Shown: positions 25,015-33,887 of the stretch, piece by piece
Layout of the letters: every line of letters starts with the position of its first letter
Position numbering within the stretch: position 1 is the first letter of the stretch
Assembly (NCBI GenBank): GCA_947495695.1
Contig: CANLZP010000003.1
Location: forward strand, 1 to 64,000
DNA length: 64,000 nucleotides
Direction of reading: 5' to 3'
DNA from: an uncultured Erythrobacter sp.
GTDB taxonomy: Bacteria > Pseudomonadota > Alphaproteobacteria > Sphingomonadales > Sphingomonadaceae
Position numbers and translations under genes: made by a program
Notes under the pieces: generated by a model
Told to the model about the DNA's origin: nothing
Seen by the model: only the letters and a program-made list of their open reading frames with translations
Databases searched by the model: none

Positions 25015-25986
25015 TTAGATCTCAAAGCTGACCATTTTGGCCATGATAAAACCGCCGATCGACATCCACACCAGTCCGCCGAGCCCGGCAACAATCAGTC
25101 GGTCATCGGTGAAGAAGCCGCCAATATAGTCTGGGTTGATCGTGAAGATCATGATGAAGACGATGAAGGGCAATGAACCCACGATATAGGCTGATGCTTT
25201 TGATTCTGAGCTCATCGCCTTGATCTTCAGCTTCATTTGCGCACGCTTGCGCAGAACATCGGCAAGGTTTGACAATGTTTCGGCCAAGTTACCGCCGGTC
25301 TCGCGTTGGATCGCCAAGGTGATGCAGAAGAAGTTGAACTCCGGGATACCCAGCCGATCGGCTGTTTCCTGAAGCGATTCCTCCATCGTGCGGCCAATCT
25401 TGATCCGCTCGACGATGCCTTTGAACTCTTCGCCTACTGGGCCGGGAACTTCTTGGGCAACAATGCCCAAGGTCTCGGTTACCGGAAGACCAGAACGCAA
25501 ACCACGCACCAACAGCTCGATGCCGTCAGGAAATTTCCCGTTGAACTGGTTGGTCCGACGCTTGATAAAAAAGTTGACCACCAAATGCGGCAGGCCAGCA
25601 CCTACGAACAAGCCAACGGCCAATGACATCAACAGTGCCCCGCTACGCAGGAACATGATGACGGTGACAAACAGCGCAACACCCAGTGTTGCATAAAGAT
25701 ATTGCGACAAGGTCCAGCCTTTGCCGGTGCGATCCAGACGCACTGCCAATGCCTCTATGCGCGAACCAGAACCAGCAACCCTATGCGCTTTTGGCTTACG
25801 CGCGGCGATGGCTTTTTTCAGTTGCGATTCAACCTTGGTGTCGGTGCTTTCGGAGTGCCGATAGCGCACCGCATCCAGGCGGCGTTGACTTGATTTTGCA
25901 GCCGACGGCATCACGTACAGCATATAGCCGCTCACGAGTACCGCCATTACTACGCCGCCAAGCAACAAGAGCTCAAAAATGCTCAT
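25015..25986 (-). CDS. tadB: Tad pilus inner-membrane platform protein TadB
   Basis: A 323-residue F-domain membrane protein. There is one N-terminal helix (5-25), a basic linker, a helix pair at about 95-135, the F motif FPDGIELLVRGLRSGLPVTETL and ITLAIQRETGGNLAETLSNLA, and two C-terminal helices. It is the partner of TadC. In most alphaproteobacterial loci cpaF/tadA lies directly before this gene; here cpaE ends 109 bp upstream and that stretch holds only a hairpin. Confidence 0.92.
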   Translation of the reverse strand: MSIFELLLLGGVVMAVLVSGYMLYVMPSAAKSSQRRLDAVRYRHSESTDTKVESQLKKAIAARKPKAHRVAGSGSRIEALAVRLDRTGKGWTLSQYLYATLGVALFVTVIMFLRSGALLMSLAVGLFVGAGLPHLVVNFFIKRRTNQFNGKFPDGIELLVRGLRSGLPVTETLGIVAQEVPGPVGEEFKGIVERIKIGRTMEESLQETADRLGIPEFNFFCITLAIQRETGGNLAETLSNLADVLRKRAQMKLKIKAMSSESKASAYIVGSLPFIVFIMIFTINPDYIGGFFTDDRLIVAGLGGLVWMSIGGFIMAKMVSFEI

Positions 25987-26029
25987 GTGATTGTCCCGCC
26001 TTTCCCTATCAAAATCAGGTTAGTGGTAA

Positions 26030-26065
26030 CGGGGGCGCTTAAGCGATTGGCCAAAACAGCCCCCG
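26030..26065. repeat. hairpin in the cpaE-tadB gap where cpaF would be expected
   Basis: The arms CGGGGGC (26030-26036) and GCCCCCG (26059-26065) enclose a 22-nt loop that itself contains the palindrome CGCTTAAGCG. No T-run follows. It could be an attenuator, an RNA stability element or a scar. Confidence 0.45.
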
Positions 26066-26095
26066 AAACCCTATGTGCAACCCACCTAACCAATA

Positions 26096-27382
26096 TTACT
26101 CTGCTGGCTCGCTAACCGGAGCATTCTTGCCCTTTTTCGCCAGCAACGATTTCAAATCGAACGTGCCGAGCAGAGACTTCTTCTCTGGCTCTTCAGCTGC
26201 AAGATCTTCTTCGCTGGAACCGACGATCCGGTCTGCGATCTGCTTGATAACAGAGGTCGCCTTGGCCGAACGATTGGCTTCAACAAACACCTGGCCCAGC
26301 TTGGCCGCATTGGAAGCAGCCTTCACATCATAGGGAATGGTGAAGTCGATTTTGCGTTCGATCGAGGCTTCAAAGTCAGCCTTGCTGATCTCTGACACGC
26401 CCGACTGAACCTTGTTGGCAATGACCATTGGATGGGCATGGGCCGCGTTGGTTTTCAGCCAAGACAGGATGCGGATGGTGTCGCGGGCAGATGCCAACGT
26501 CATTTCCGTCTCCAGCAACACCAAGTTCACGTCCGCCAGCAAGTGGGGGAAGTTGATCAGCATGTTGCGTGGCAGATCGATCATGGTCATTTCGAACGCC
26601 TGGCGGAATTCTTCCTCCAGTTGAACGAAGGCCGAACCATCTGTCATCAGCGGTGCGTTAATCGGTGCCTCTGCCGAAAGGATCGACAGATTGTCATTGG
26701 CGCGAATCATGGCGCGTTCGATGAACAGACCGTCAATCCGGCTTGGATTGTCAATCGCATCGGTCAAGCCGCGACCTGGTTCCAGATCGAGTGCCAAGGC
26801 ACCCGTTCCGAAATGTACGTCCAGATCCAGCAATGCCGTGGGCAGCTGGTGTTCTTGACTGAACAACCATGCCAGCGACGTAGCCAAGGTAGAGGCGCCA
26901 ACACCGCCGCGTGTTCCCACAACTGCGGTGGAAATGTGGCGCTTGACCGCTTCTGCTTCGCCGGGCTTAGGAGCTGTAAAGACAGCCTGAGCCTGGTTCA
27001 GTGAATCGCGTACCTGGCTGGCCGAAAGTGGCTTCAGCAGATAATCGTGAATGCCGCTGGCCAACAGATCGCGATACAAGCGCACATCGTTGACCTGACC
27101 GATAGCGATCACCACTGTGCCGGGTTCGCAAACCTCAGCCAAAGCATTGATATCGTTCAGCGGATCACCGCTTTCAGACAGATCGACCATAAGAATGTTC
27201 GGGCTCGCGCTGACAGACAAAGACTGAACAGCGTTGCGCAGTCCACCTTTGTTGCACTTTTCCGGCTGCCATCCCAATTCGATCACCACAGGACGCAAGA
27301 CGTCCAGCGCGTTGTCGTCGCAAATATAGGCGGCGAATGGATCCCGATTGCCAGGCATTCCTGATTTCCAAGGAGCGTTCAT
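26096..27382 (-). CDS. cpaE: Tad pilus localisation ATPase-like protein CpaE/TadZ
   Basis: A 428-residue protein with the TadZ layout. An atypical receiver-like domain spans about 15-130 (ILMVDLSESGDPL, HDYLLKPLSASQVRDSL). A ParA/MinD-like domain follows with the deviant P-loop VGTRGGVGAST near residue 155, the switch TALLDLDVHFGTG and the Walker B-like FEMTMIDLPR. The missing GKT lysine is usual in CpaE proteins. The C-terminal 35 residues are charged and repetitive. The family places the pilus machine at a cell pole. Its ATG lies 3 bp after the cpaD stop. Confidence 0.93.
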   Translation of the reverse strand: MNAPWKSGMPGNRDPFAAYICDDNALDVLRPVVIELGWQPEKCNKGGLRNAVQSLSVSASPNILMVDLSESGDPLNDINALAEVCEPGTVVIAIGQVNDVRLYRDLLASGIHDYLLKPLSASQVRDSLNQAQAVFTAPKPGEAEAVKRHISTAVVGTRGGVGASTLATSLAWLFSQEHQLPTALLDLDVHFGTGALALDLEPGRGLTDAIDNPSRIDGLFIERAMIRANDNLSILSAEAPINAPLMTDGSAFVQLEEEFRQAFEMTMIDLPRNMLINFPHLLADVNLVLLETEMTLASARDTIRILSWLKTNAAHAHPMVIANKVQSGVSEISKADFEASIERKIDFTIPYDVKAASNAAKLGQVFVEANRSAKATSVIKQIADRIVGSSEEDLAAEEPEKKSLLGTFDLKSLLAKKGKNAPVSEPAE

Positions 27383-27385
27383 GGC

Positions 27386-28039
27386 TCAGTTCCCTCCAGT
27401 TTGATTGGATGTCAGACCGCCGGCGCTAGGGCCATCGGTGCGATAACGGTCAACAGCGCGGGTTTGGCCGGTAACCCAGGTTTCGCCCGAGCCTTCAGCA
27501 CCCTCGATCAGGTCTTCTGGGTCGGCGACCATTGCGGCAAGATTGCCATTGGTCGAGCAGCCGTAACCTGGTGAGGTCGCGTTGTTATAGTTCATGTCCG
27601 AAGACTCGCTCCAATCGGGGCAACCAGGCACCGATGCGGTTGAGCGGGTCAGCACAACCCGGGCATAGCCAGGCTGAACAAATCCGGATGTTACCGGAGC
27701 GGTTGATTCGATCAGCAGACCAAACCGGCCGGCCAATTCAGCAACCGCTTCCTTGGTCGCTTCGCTGTCCAGTGGATCATCCACCGAAATGCGATCGCCA
27801 TAGCGCAGGTCCATTGCTTCGAACCAACCCGTCAGACGTTGTTGTTCGGAAATGGCCATGCCGGACTGGTTGGTTTGCACATCCAGCGTATAGTTGGACC
27901 GCTCTACGACCGGCTGCTTTACGCTATAGAGGCTTTTGTTGGTTGGCATTCCGCCGCATCCGCCAAGGGCCAGGCCTAGCGAGAGGGCGATTGCAACTGC
28001 GGGCGCTTTGGCCAGCTTGCTGTGTTTTGCAATAGGCAT
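27386..28039 (-). CDS. cpaD: Tad pilus assembly lipoprotein CpaD
   Basis: A 217-residue CpaD-family protein. ATG 28039 is preferred over the GTG at 28048 because GAAAGG is then 8 nt upstream. The signal peptide ends in the lipobox LGGC, so the mature protein is a lipoprotein. The CpaD core includes YTLDVQTNQSGMAISEQQRLTGW, GYARVVLTRS and C-P-D-W plus YGCSTNGNLAAMVADPEDL near the C-terminus. It is thought to help the CpaC secretin in the outer membrane. It sits between cpaC (18 bp) and cpaE (3 bp) in an operon-like run. Confidence 0.92.
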   Translation of the reverse strand: MPIAKHSKLAKAPAVAIALSLGLALGGCGGMPTNKSLYSVKQPVVERSNYTLDVQTNQSGMAISEQQRLTGWFEAMDLRYGDRISVDDPLDSEATKEAVAELAGRFGLLIESTAPVTSGFVQPGYARVVLTRSTASVPGCPDWSESSDMNYNNATSPGYGCSTNGNLAAMVADPEDLIEGAEGSGETWVTGQTRAVDRYRTDGPSAGGLTSNQTGGN

Positions 28040-28057
28040 TGATCTCACCTTTCTCGA

Positions 28058-29683
28058 TTAGAGGCTAAAGCCGGGCGCCGCAGAATCTGCGCGACGATCG
28101 TTCTTGCGTTTCTTTTCATTGTCAGCCCGCTTGGTGTTGGACTGGCTTGACGGGACAATCGCTGCCGGATCGATCTTGCCCACAGTGGGGTCAGGAGCGT
28201 CTTTATCCTTGGCGGTTGGAACCGGACGACCTTCGCCCGATTTGCCCGAATGTTTCTGGTATCCCAGCAACTGCTCGAATTCGTTGGCTGCATTGAAGCC
28301 ATCGGTTGGCAGTTTGATGTCGGACGCGTTCACTGGCTTGACCAGATAAGGCGTAACAACAATGACCAGCTCGGTTTCGCCCTTACGGAACGAGCGTGAG
28401 CGGAACAGATTGCCCAGGATCGGCACATCGCCGAGGCCAGGGGCCTTATCCAATGTGGTCTGCGCATTGTTGCTCATCAGGCCAGCAATCATGAAGCTTT
28501 GGCCCGAACCCAGCTCAACGGTGGTTTCTGCCCGGCGAATTGTAAGTGCCGGAATTTGGAAGCCGTTGATGACAACAGAGCCTTGCGTCGACAGCTCGGA
28601 TACTTCCGGACGAACGCGGATTGAAATCCGGCCGTTGGAAAGAACTGTTGGCGTGTAAGACAGGCTGACACCAAAGTTGCGATATTCAATCGCGGTGGTG
28701 CCCAGACCCTGACTGGTCGGGATCGGGAACTCACCACCTGCAAGGAAGTCAGCCGTTTCACCCGAAAGCGCGGTCAGGTTTGGCGCTGACAGCGTGGTAA
28801 CCAGGCCAAGCTGTTCGGACAGGTCAAACGCTGCACCAACATCCAGACCAAACAAGCGGCCAGCCGCTTGAATAGCAGTTTGCGCAGGGTTGGACGTAAA
28901 GTCATAAGTCGTGCCACCGGTCACAAACTCACCCGATGCCGGATCGAATGGCAGCGAGATTGAACCTGCTGGCAGACCGAATTGCGATGAAGCATCAATC
29001 ACTGGAAGACCAGCTGTACCGGCACCGCCGATAACGGGGCCATTGCCGCGTTGCACACCGAACAGGAAACCGCCGGTCTGGTCACGTGTCGACAGATTGC
29101 CGCCAATTGCGCGAACCAGCGAACGGCTGACTTCGGCAAAGCGAACCTGCAAATTGACCTGCAGCGGTGTCGCCATCTTCAGGCGGCTGATTACATTGGC
29201 ATCATCACCCAAGAAGGCTTGAACCAAGCGTTCGGCTTCTGCTGCGTCTTCAGGAGCTGCAACCGTACCGGTCAGCAAAACAGTGTTGGAACCCATGGTT
29301 GCAACGCTGACTTTGGCTGCGGGCATCGCCAGAGCCAGCATCTGATCGATGCTGTCAATGTTAGAGCCCACGCGGATATTGGCTGACCAGATCACGTCAC
29401 CTGCAGCATTGCTGGCATAGATCGTGGTTTCACCACCATTCTTGCCGAATACATACAGCTGGCGCTGTGACTTTACCTGCACATCCGCAACGGCATCATT
29501 GGCAATGAAAACATCGGCCATTGAACCAGGGATAGTGACAAGCTCGCCGCGACCAATGGAGATCACGATGTCGTCCGTCGGGCTGGCGATAGACTGCGCG
29601 GTAGCGGTGGTCATCGGGACACCTGCAAGCGGTGCGATGGCCAGGCTGGCGAGCAGCAATTTGGCAGTAAGGTGGCGTTTCAT
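28058..29683 (-). CDS. cpaC: Tad pilus outer-membrane secretin CpaC/RcpA
   Basis: A 541-residue secretin. The start at 29683 (MKRHLTAK) follows GAGGGG and opens a signal peptide ending TATAQ; a longer frame from 29749 is less likely. The N-terminal RcpA/CpaC domain (IGRGELVTIPGSMADVFIAN, RQLYVFGKNGGETTIYA) is followed by a BON-like segment (NTVLLTGTVAAPEDAAEAE). The secretin domain begins with VNLQVRFAEVSRSLVRAIG and contains LSGETADFLAGGEFPIP and the closing VTPYLVKPV. The last 75 residues are a charged lysine-rich tail. It forms the outer-membrane pore for Tad pili. Confidence 0.95.
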   Translation of the reverse strand: MKRHLTAKLLLASLAIAPLAGVPMTTATAQSIASPTDDIVISIGRGELVTIPGSMADVFIANDAVADVQVKSQRQLYVFGKNGGETTIYASNAAGDVIWSANIRVGSNIDSIDQMLALAMPAAKVSVATMGSNTVLLTGTVAAPEDAAEAERLVQAFLGDDANVISRLKMATPLQVNLQVRFAEVSRSLVRAIGGNLSTRDQTGGFLFGVQRGNGPVIGGAGTAGLPVIDASSQFGLPAGSISLPFDPASGEFVTGGTTYDFTSNPAQTAIQAAGRLFGLDVGAAFDLSEQLGLVTTLSAPNLTALSGETADFLAGGEFPIPTSQGLGTTAIEYRNFGVSLSYTPTVLSNGRISIRVRPEVSELSTQGSVVINGFQIPALTIRRAETTVELGSGQSFMIAGLMSNNAQTTLDKAPGLGDVPILGNLFRSRSFRKGETELVIVVTPYLVKPVNASDIKLPTDGFNAANEFEQLLGYQKHSGKSGEGRPVPTAKDKDAPDPTVGKIDPAAIVPSSQSNTKRADNEKKRKNDRRADSAAPGFSL

Positions 29684-29761
29684 GATCTTGCCCCTCGGTT
29701 TGATCTTATTTGCCGCATGTGCAGCGTGACGATGTGTGAAGTTGTTCATGGTCGTGCCCCT

Positions 29762-30844
29762 TTACCGGACCAGCGCAGCGCTGGCGGCAGGTACAGTGCG
29801 ACCGCCACTGCGAACGCCTGCAGCTTGTTGGTTGAGCATACGACCAGCGCCTGATCCAACACCAACAACTTGCGTGTTGTTACCCCGTGTCACGCGGACG
29901 CTTGGTCCTGGACGTGCGGCTCCGTTCAGACCTGCCGCAGCGTTGGCAGCAACAGCAGCCTTGGTCTGTGGCGGAATGGTAGAACGTTGGAAGCGCGATA
30001 CATCACCACCGGTGCTGAAGGTTGTGCCTTTGTCGACCGGACGATTCATCGCGGCGCGCAACAGACGCTCTTCTTCTTCGGGAGTGGCATCTTCGGGCAC
30101 TACGATATCGCCCGAAGCAATTGCACGTTCGAGTTCAACTTGGTTGTCAGCGATTGAGCGGAGCGCCAGGCTGATCGTGCCGATGGTTTGGGCCACAGCA
30201 ACTTTCTCAGCAATCTTTGGCGTCACTTCGATGGTTACCGTCTTGAACCCGCGAACAACCGTCTTACCGTCTTCGGTTTTGATCTGATTGGTTGTTTGGT
30301 CGGTAGCAAGCACGCGCAGATTGCGCAGTACTGTTTCAGCGGCCTTCAATGGCGCACCTTCTTCACCGGCAACAGTTTGGGTCAGGACAAGGTCAACCCG
30401 GTCGCCTGGGAAAACAAAGCCGGCAACACCGGTATTGGCTGACACAGGAACGGTAACCGCCCGCATGCCTGGGCCAAGCGCCGCAGCAAGGAACCCACGA
30501 TCGCCAGGACGAACCAGCGAACCTTGAGTAACTGGCTCACCCGCAGTGATGGGGTGGCGCACAACGGTGCCGATCAGTTTGTTGATGTCGGATTCGCCAT
30601 CAAGGAAATAAGCGTCCTGCACCAGTTCTTCCGGCCACTGCTGGAAATTCAGCGCGTCGACGGTGATAATGGTGCCGGTGGGCAAAGCGCGTTGCGCCAC
30701 CAAAACTTTCGGTCCTTGTGGAACCGGCTGAGCCGCTTCTACTTCAGGTGCAGCTGCACCAGCGAACATGCTACGGGCTGCCAAAGCGGTGCCGATCGCA
30801 ATGACCAGCGCTCCCAACAGCAATACCAGCTTCTTCCTATCCAT
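29762..30844 (-). CDS. cpaB: Tad pilus assembly protein CpaB/RcpC
   Basis: A 360-residue protein with an N-terminal membrane helix or signal anchor (LVLLLGALVIAIGTALAAR), then an SAF domain (VLVAQRALPTGTIITVDALNFQQWP, HPITAGEPVTQGSLV) and the RcpC domain with GMRAVTVPVSANTGVAGFVFPGDRVDLVLTQ. The C-terminus is alanine-rich and low in complexity. AGGGGG lies about 13 nt before the ATG. CpaB proteins act in the periplasm with the secretin. It starts 88 bp after cpaA and is followed 78 bp later by cpaC. Confidence 0.93.
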   Translation of the reverse strand: MDRKKLVLLLGALVIAIGTALAARSMFAGAAAPEVEAAQPVPQGPKVLVAQRALPTGTIITVDALNFQQWPEELVQDAYFLDGESDINKLIGTVVRHPITAGEPVTQGSLVRPGDRGFLAAALGPGMRAVTVPVSANTGVAGFVFPGDRVDLVLTQTVAGEEGAPLKAAETVLRNLRVLATDQTTNQIKTEDGKTVVRGFKTVTIEVTPKIAEKVAVAQTIGTISLALRSIADNQVELERAIASGDIVVPEDATPEEEERLLRAAMNRPVDKGTTFSTGGDVSRFQRSTIPPQTKAAVAANAAAGLNGAARPGPSVRVTRGNNTQVVGVGSGAGRMLNQQAAGVRSGGRTVPAASAALVR

Positions 30845-30932
30845 GGCTATTCTAGCCCCCTATTTCGGCCCATTAAAAATTGTTCGGGCGGGTATGGTTC
30901 ACGTTTCTAGATTTAAATGGTTAAAATCAGGT

Positions 30933-31424
30933 TCACCCCGAGCCAGCTGTTTGACCAGCAAGGGGAAGGTAGTGTGTGCCAAGCACCCACAATCCGCCGA
31001 CCGCGATGGCCACGCCATAGGGTACGGCCAGTCGATCACTTTGGCGTTTCATGAGGTGGGCAATGCCCATCACTATGGTCAGCAAGCCGCCAACCAGCGC
31101 CATGATGATCAGCAGTTTGAGGAACATTGTCGGCTCGATCCAAAGCGCCAGCGCAGTCAAAAGTTTGACATCGCCGCCGCCCATCATCTTCAGAATGAAC
31201 AGGCCCGAAAGCACGGCGAAAACCGCCAGAGCAATGGCCAATTGGATGGCAATTTCGGGATACAGGGACAGGCCGCTCGACCACCAATATAGCGGTGCGC
31301 CCAGAACGATTGCGCCGTTCAACCAATTGTCGATCTGGCGCCGACGCAAGTCTGTAAACGCGGCAAATACCAGCGCGATTGCCAAGGCAATAAGCAGCCC
31401 GTAGTAAAGGTATTCGCTGAACAT
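30933..31424 (-). CDS. cpaA: prepilin peptidase CpaA/TadV (A24 family)
   Basis: A 163-residue polytopic peptidase. The start at 31424 (MFSEYLYYG) is preferred over a longer frame from 31469. Two aspartates mark the A24 active site: the one in FTDLRRRQIDNWL and the one in GGGDVKLL. About five to six membrane helices are visible. It would cleave Flp prepilin and TadE/F-type pseudopilins. None of these substrates is encoded in the window, and no flp gene precedes it, although flp normally sits just upstream. It is divergent from the alpha/beta hydrolase gene. Confidence 0.92.
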   Translation of the reverse strand: MFSEYLYYGLLIALAIALVFAAFTDLRRRQIDNWLNGAIVLGAPLYWWSSGLSLYPEIAIQLAIALAVFAVLSGLFILKMMGGGDVKLLTALALWIEPTMFLKLLIIMALVGGLLTIVMGIAHLMKRQSDRLAVPYGVAIAVGGLWVLGTHYLPLAGQTAGSG

Positions 31425-31511
31425 TTGGCCCCAAGTCTCCCCTTGGAAGCCGGTGCTACAGATTATCACTTACCAAAAAGTAACCAGACCTGGAGGCTTG
31501 TCATTAGTAAC

Positions 31512-32501
31512 GTGAAGCAGGCGCACAATAACCCTATCGATCGGCGCGCCATCCCGGCTGACGCAGTGGAGAGCATTTGGCGGGCTGCTGACGGTCATTC
31601 GATCCGCCGGATTGATTGGCCAGGCGCAGGCGAGCCCAAGCGTGGCTCGATCCTGTTTTTTCCAGGCAGGGGCGACAATTACGAGAAATATCTTGAGGCC
31701 CTGGAACAATGGCACCGCGCTGGCTGGCGGGTTACTGCCGCCGATTGGCGCGGGCAGGGCGGTTCGGGCCGGCTGGGCAATGACGAGGTTACCGGCCACA
31801 TAAGTGATTTTTCGGTCTGGATCGAAGATTTGCGCGCCTTCTGGTCGGATTGGAAAGCATCCACGCCCGGACCGCATGTTTTGGCTGGCCATTCGATGGG
31901 CGGGCATCTGGTGTTGCGCGGCATTATGGATGGCGCTGCCGACCCTGATGCGGTGTTCCTGTCGGCTCCGATGCTTGGGTTTGTCGGGCCGCTGCCATCG
32001 GCCATCGGTCATGGTGCCGCCAAGTTGATGATCGCTGTCGGTGATCCTATGCGGCCGGCCTGGAAATGGAGCGAGAAGCCCGGCGCCGTTCCCGCGTCCC
32101 GCGCTTCATTGTTGACGCATGACCGGGACCGCTATGCTGATGAATTATGGTGGCGCGAACATCGCCCTGAACTGGTCATGGGGCCGGGTAGCTGGGGTTG
32201 GGTAGAGCGAGCCTATGCCTCTATGCGCGATCTGTTTGCTGCTGGCAGGTTGGAGTCGATAGACACCCCGACATTGCTGATTGGCACATCAAACGACAAG
32301 CTTGTATCTATGCCTGCCATTGCAGAAGCGGCCAAGCGCATGCCCAACGCTCAATTGCTGGAGTTTGGCAAAGAAGCCCACCATGAATTGCTGCGTGAAG
32401 GCGATCTGGTCCGATCCTTGGCGATGGATGCGATTGACCATTTTCTCGCTCAATATGCCCCATCTCGGGCTTCAGAATTGGCAGAACCAGCGCAACAATG
32501 A
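31512..32501 (+). CDS. alpha/beta hydrolase, lysophospholipase-like
   Basis: A serine hydrolase of about 329 residues. The core is a classic monoacylglycerol lipase/lysophospholipase fold: GSILFFPGRGDNYEKYLEAL with the oxyanion loop, DWRGQGGSGR, the nucleophile Ser in AGHSMGGHL, the acid in TLLIGTSNDKLVS and the His in GKEAHHELLRE. The start is uncertain. GTG 31512 is the first conventional start after the best ribosome site (GGAGG 31492-31496), but it lies 15 nt away; ATT at 31503 lies at the ideal 6 nt. The gene overlaps the following FAD oxidoreductase by 4 bp (ATGA), so the two are translationally coupled. Confidence 0.88.
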   Translation: MKQAHNNPIDRRAIPADAVESIWRAADGHSIRRIDWPGAGEPKRGSILFFPGRGDNYEKYLEALEQWHRAGWRVTAADWRGQGGSGRLGNDEVTGHISDFSVWIEDLRAFWSDWKASTPGPHVLAGHSMGGHLVLRGIMDGAADPDAVFLSAPMLGFVGPLPSAIGHGAAKLMIAVGDPMRPAWKWSEKPGAVPASRASLLTHDRDRYADELWWREHRPELVMGPGSWGWVERAYASMRDLFAAGRLESIDTPTLLIGTSNDKLVSMPAIAEAAKRMPNAQLLEFGKEAHHELLREGDLVRSLAMDAIDHFLAQYAPSRASELAEPAQQ

Positions 32502-33595
32502 GCCGAACGATCTACGATTTCGCCGTCATCGGGGCGGGCATTGCTGGCGCCAGTCTGGCAGCCGAGCTGGCACCGCTCGCCAGCGTGGTGGTGTTGGAAG
32601 CCGAAGATCAGCCTGGCTATCATGCTACCGGGCGCTCCGCTGCGTTTTGGGACGAGTGTTATGGCGGTCCGGACGTTGTGCCATTCACATTGGCATCGGG
32701 TGATTTCCTGCATGAGAACGGCTTTCTGAAGCAGCGCGGTTCCTTATATATCGGGCGCGAGCAAGATCGCGGTGAGCTGGATGATTTTATGCGCCGTTTT
32801 GCCAAAACAGGCGTCAGCTTGCAGCGGCTTGATCCATCGGCATTAGCGCAAAAGGCACCCATTCTGCGCAGCGAATGGTGCGATGCCATTTGGGAACCGG
32901 CCTGTGCCGATATTGATGTGGCTGGCCTGCATAGCCATTATCTCAAGCGGTTGAGCAAGGCCGGGGGCGAGGTGTTGACGCGGGCACCGTTAAGATCAGC
33001 GCGGTTGGTTGGCGATGTCTGGCGACTTGATTGTGGCAGGGAGGAGATCCGCGCGAAAATATTGATCAACGCAGCTGGCGCCTGGGCGGATGAAGTGGCG
33101 GTTATCGCCGGTGCGCGACCGCTCGGCCTCACGCCCCTGCGCCGCACTGTGTTGCAATTGCGTGTCTCGCCAGAAGCACCCGCCACTCTTCCGTTGGTTC
33201 TGGATATTGGCGGCCGGTTCTACTTCAAGCCAGAAAATGGCCGGTTGTGGCTCAGCCCGCATGACGAAGTGCCCAGCGCTCCATGCGATGCTGCCCCCGA
33301 AGAGATTGCGGTTGCCGAAGCGATAGATCGGCTGGCAAATGTGGCCGACATTCAGATCGAGCAGGTCGAGCGCAAATGGGCTGGACTGCGCACCTTTGCC
33401 CCTGACCGCTTGCCCATTTATGGCCGCGACCGCGCGATCCCCCAATTCTTCTGGTTTGCCGGGCAGGGCGGCTGGGGAATTCAAACCGCGCCTGCCTCTG
33501 CGCGCCTGGCTGTTCAGATGCTGCTGGATCAGCCAGCCGATGCAATGACCAAGGGCATAAATGCTGAAACTTACAGCCCTTTGCGGTTTGGCTAG
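32498..33595 (+). CDS. FAD-dependent amino-acid oxidoreductase (DAO family)
   Basis: A 365-residue flavoprotein of the DAO fold. The dinucleotide motif VIGAGIAGASLA is at residues 10-21, the ribose-binding acid in VVVLEAE near 35, and the second FAD segment INAAGAWADEVA near 195. The C-terminal motif FFWFAGQGGWGIQTAPA is typical of D-amino-acid dehydrogenases such as DauA (D-arginine dehydrogenase) and glycine/sarcosine oxidase relatives. The electron acceptor and substrate cannot be read from the sequence. It overlaps the hydrolase gene by 4 bp, which suggests one functional unit. Confidence 0.88.
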   Translation: MSRTIYDFAVIGAGIAGASLAAELAPLASVVVLEAEDQPGYHATGRSAAFWDECYGGPDVVPFTLASGDFLHENGFLKQRGSLYIGREQDRGELDDFMRRFAKTGVSLQRLDPSALAQKAPILRSEWCDAIWEPACADIDVAGLHSHYLKRLSKAGGEVLTRAPLRSARLVGDVWRLDCGREEIRAKILINAAGAWADEVAVIAGARPLGLTPLRRTVLQLRVSPEAPATLPLVLDIGGRFYFKPENGRLWLSPHDEVPSAPCDAAPEEIAVAEAIDRLANVADIQIEQVERKWAGLRTFAPDRLPIYGRDRAIPQFFWFAGQGGWGIQTAPASARLAVQMLLDQPADAMTKGINAETYSPLRFG

Positions 33596-33655
33596 ATTTT
33601 TCTGTCAGCGGCATTAGGGTGAGCAGGGAAGCTAACCCAAAATGGAGGAATGCAA

Positions 33656-33832
33656 ATGGCTCACCGCTTTGAAATCCGGAAAAACAAGAAGGGCGAATTC
33701 GTGTCCTATTTCATCTACAATTCGGAAACGATTTGGTGGACTGAAGGCTATTCCTCAAAGGCTAGTGCAAAGAACGCGATTGAATCGGTCTTAAAGAATG
33801 GACCCAAGGCCGAAGTGGTCGACAATTACTGA
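33656..33832 (+). CDS. DUF1508 (YegP-type) small protein
   Basis: A 58-residue protein carrying a single DUF1508/YegP repeat: FEIRKNKKGEFVSYFIYNSE followed by TEGYSSKASAKNAIESV. ATG 33656 is chosen because GGAGGA lies 6 nt upstream; the nearer ATG at 33650 would have no spacing. Many family members have two tandem copies; this one has one. The function is unknown. It stands alone between the FAD oxidoreductase and the convergent rnhA. Confidence 0.9.
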   Translation: MAHRFEIRKNKKGEFVSYFIYNSETIWWTEGYSSKASAKNAIESVLKNGPKAEVVDNY

Positions 33833-33876
33833 TTGGTATGTCCGGCGCGCATCGCATTGATGTGCGCCGGCACCAA
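33833..33876. terminator. inverted repeat between the DUF1508 gene and rnhA
   Basis: CCGGCGC at 33842 pairs with GCGCCGG at 33864, extended by CAT/ATG inside and TTGGT/CACCAA outside. It lies between convergent stops and probably acts as a shared hairpin, although it lacks a T-run. Confidence 0.5.
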
Positions 33877-33887
33877 TTGAAGATACT

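Noticed and set aside
26900..26950. Missing GKT lysine in the CpaE P-loop as a sign of a broken ATPase
   Set aside because: The GTRGGVGAS form is normal for the CpaE/TadZ family.
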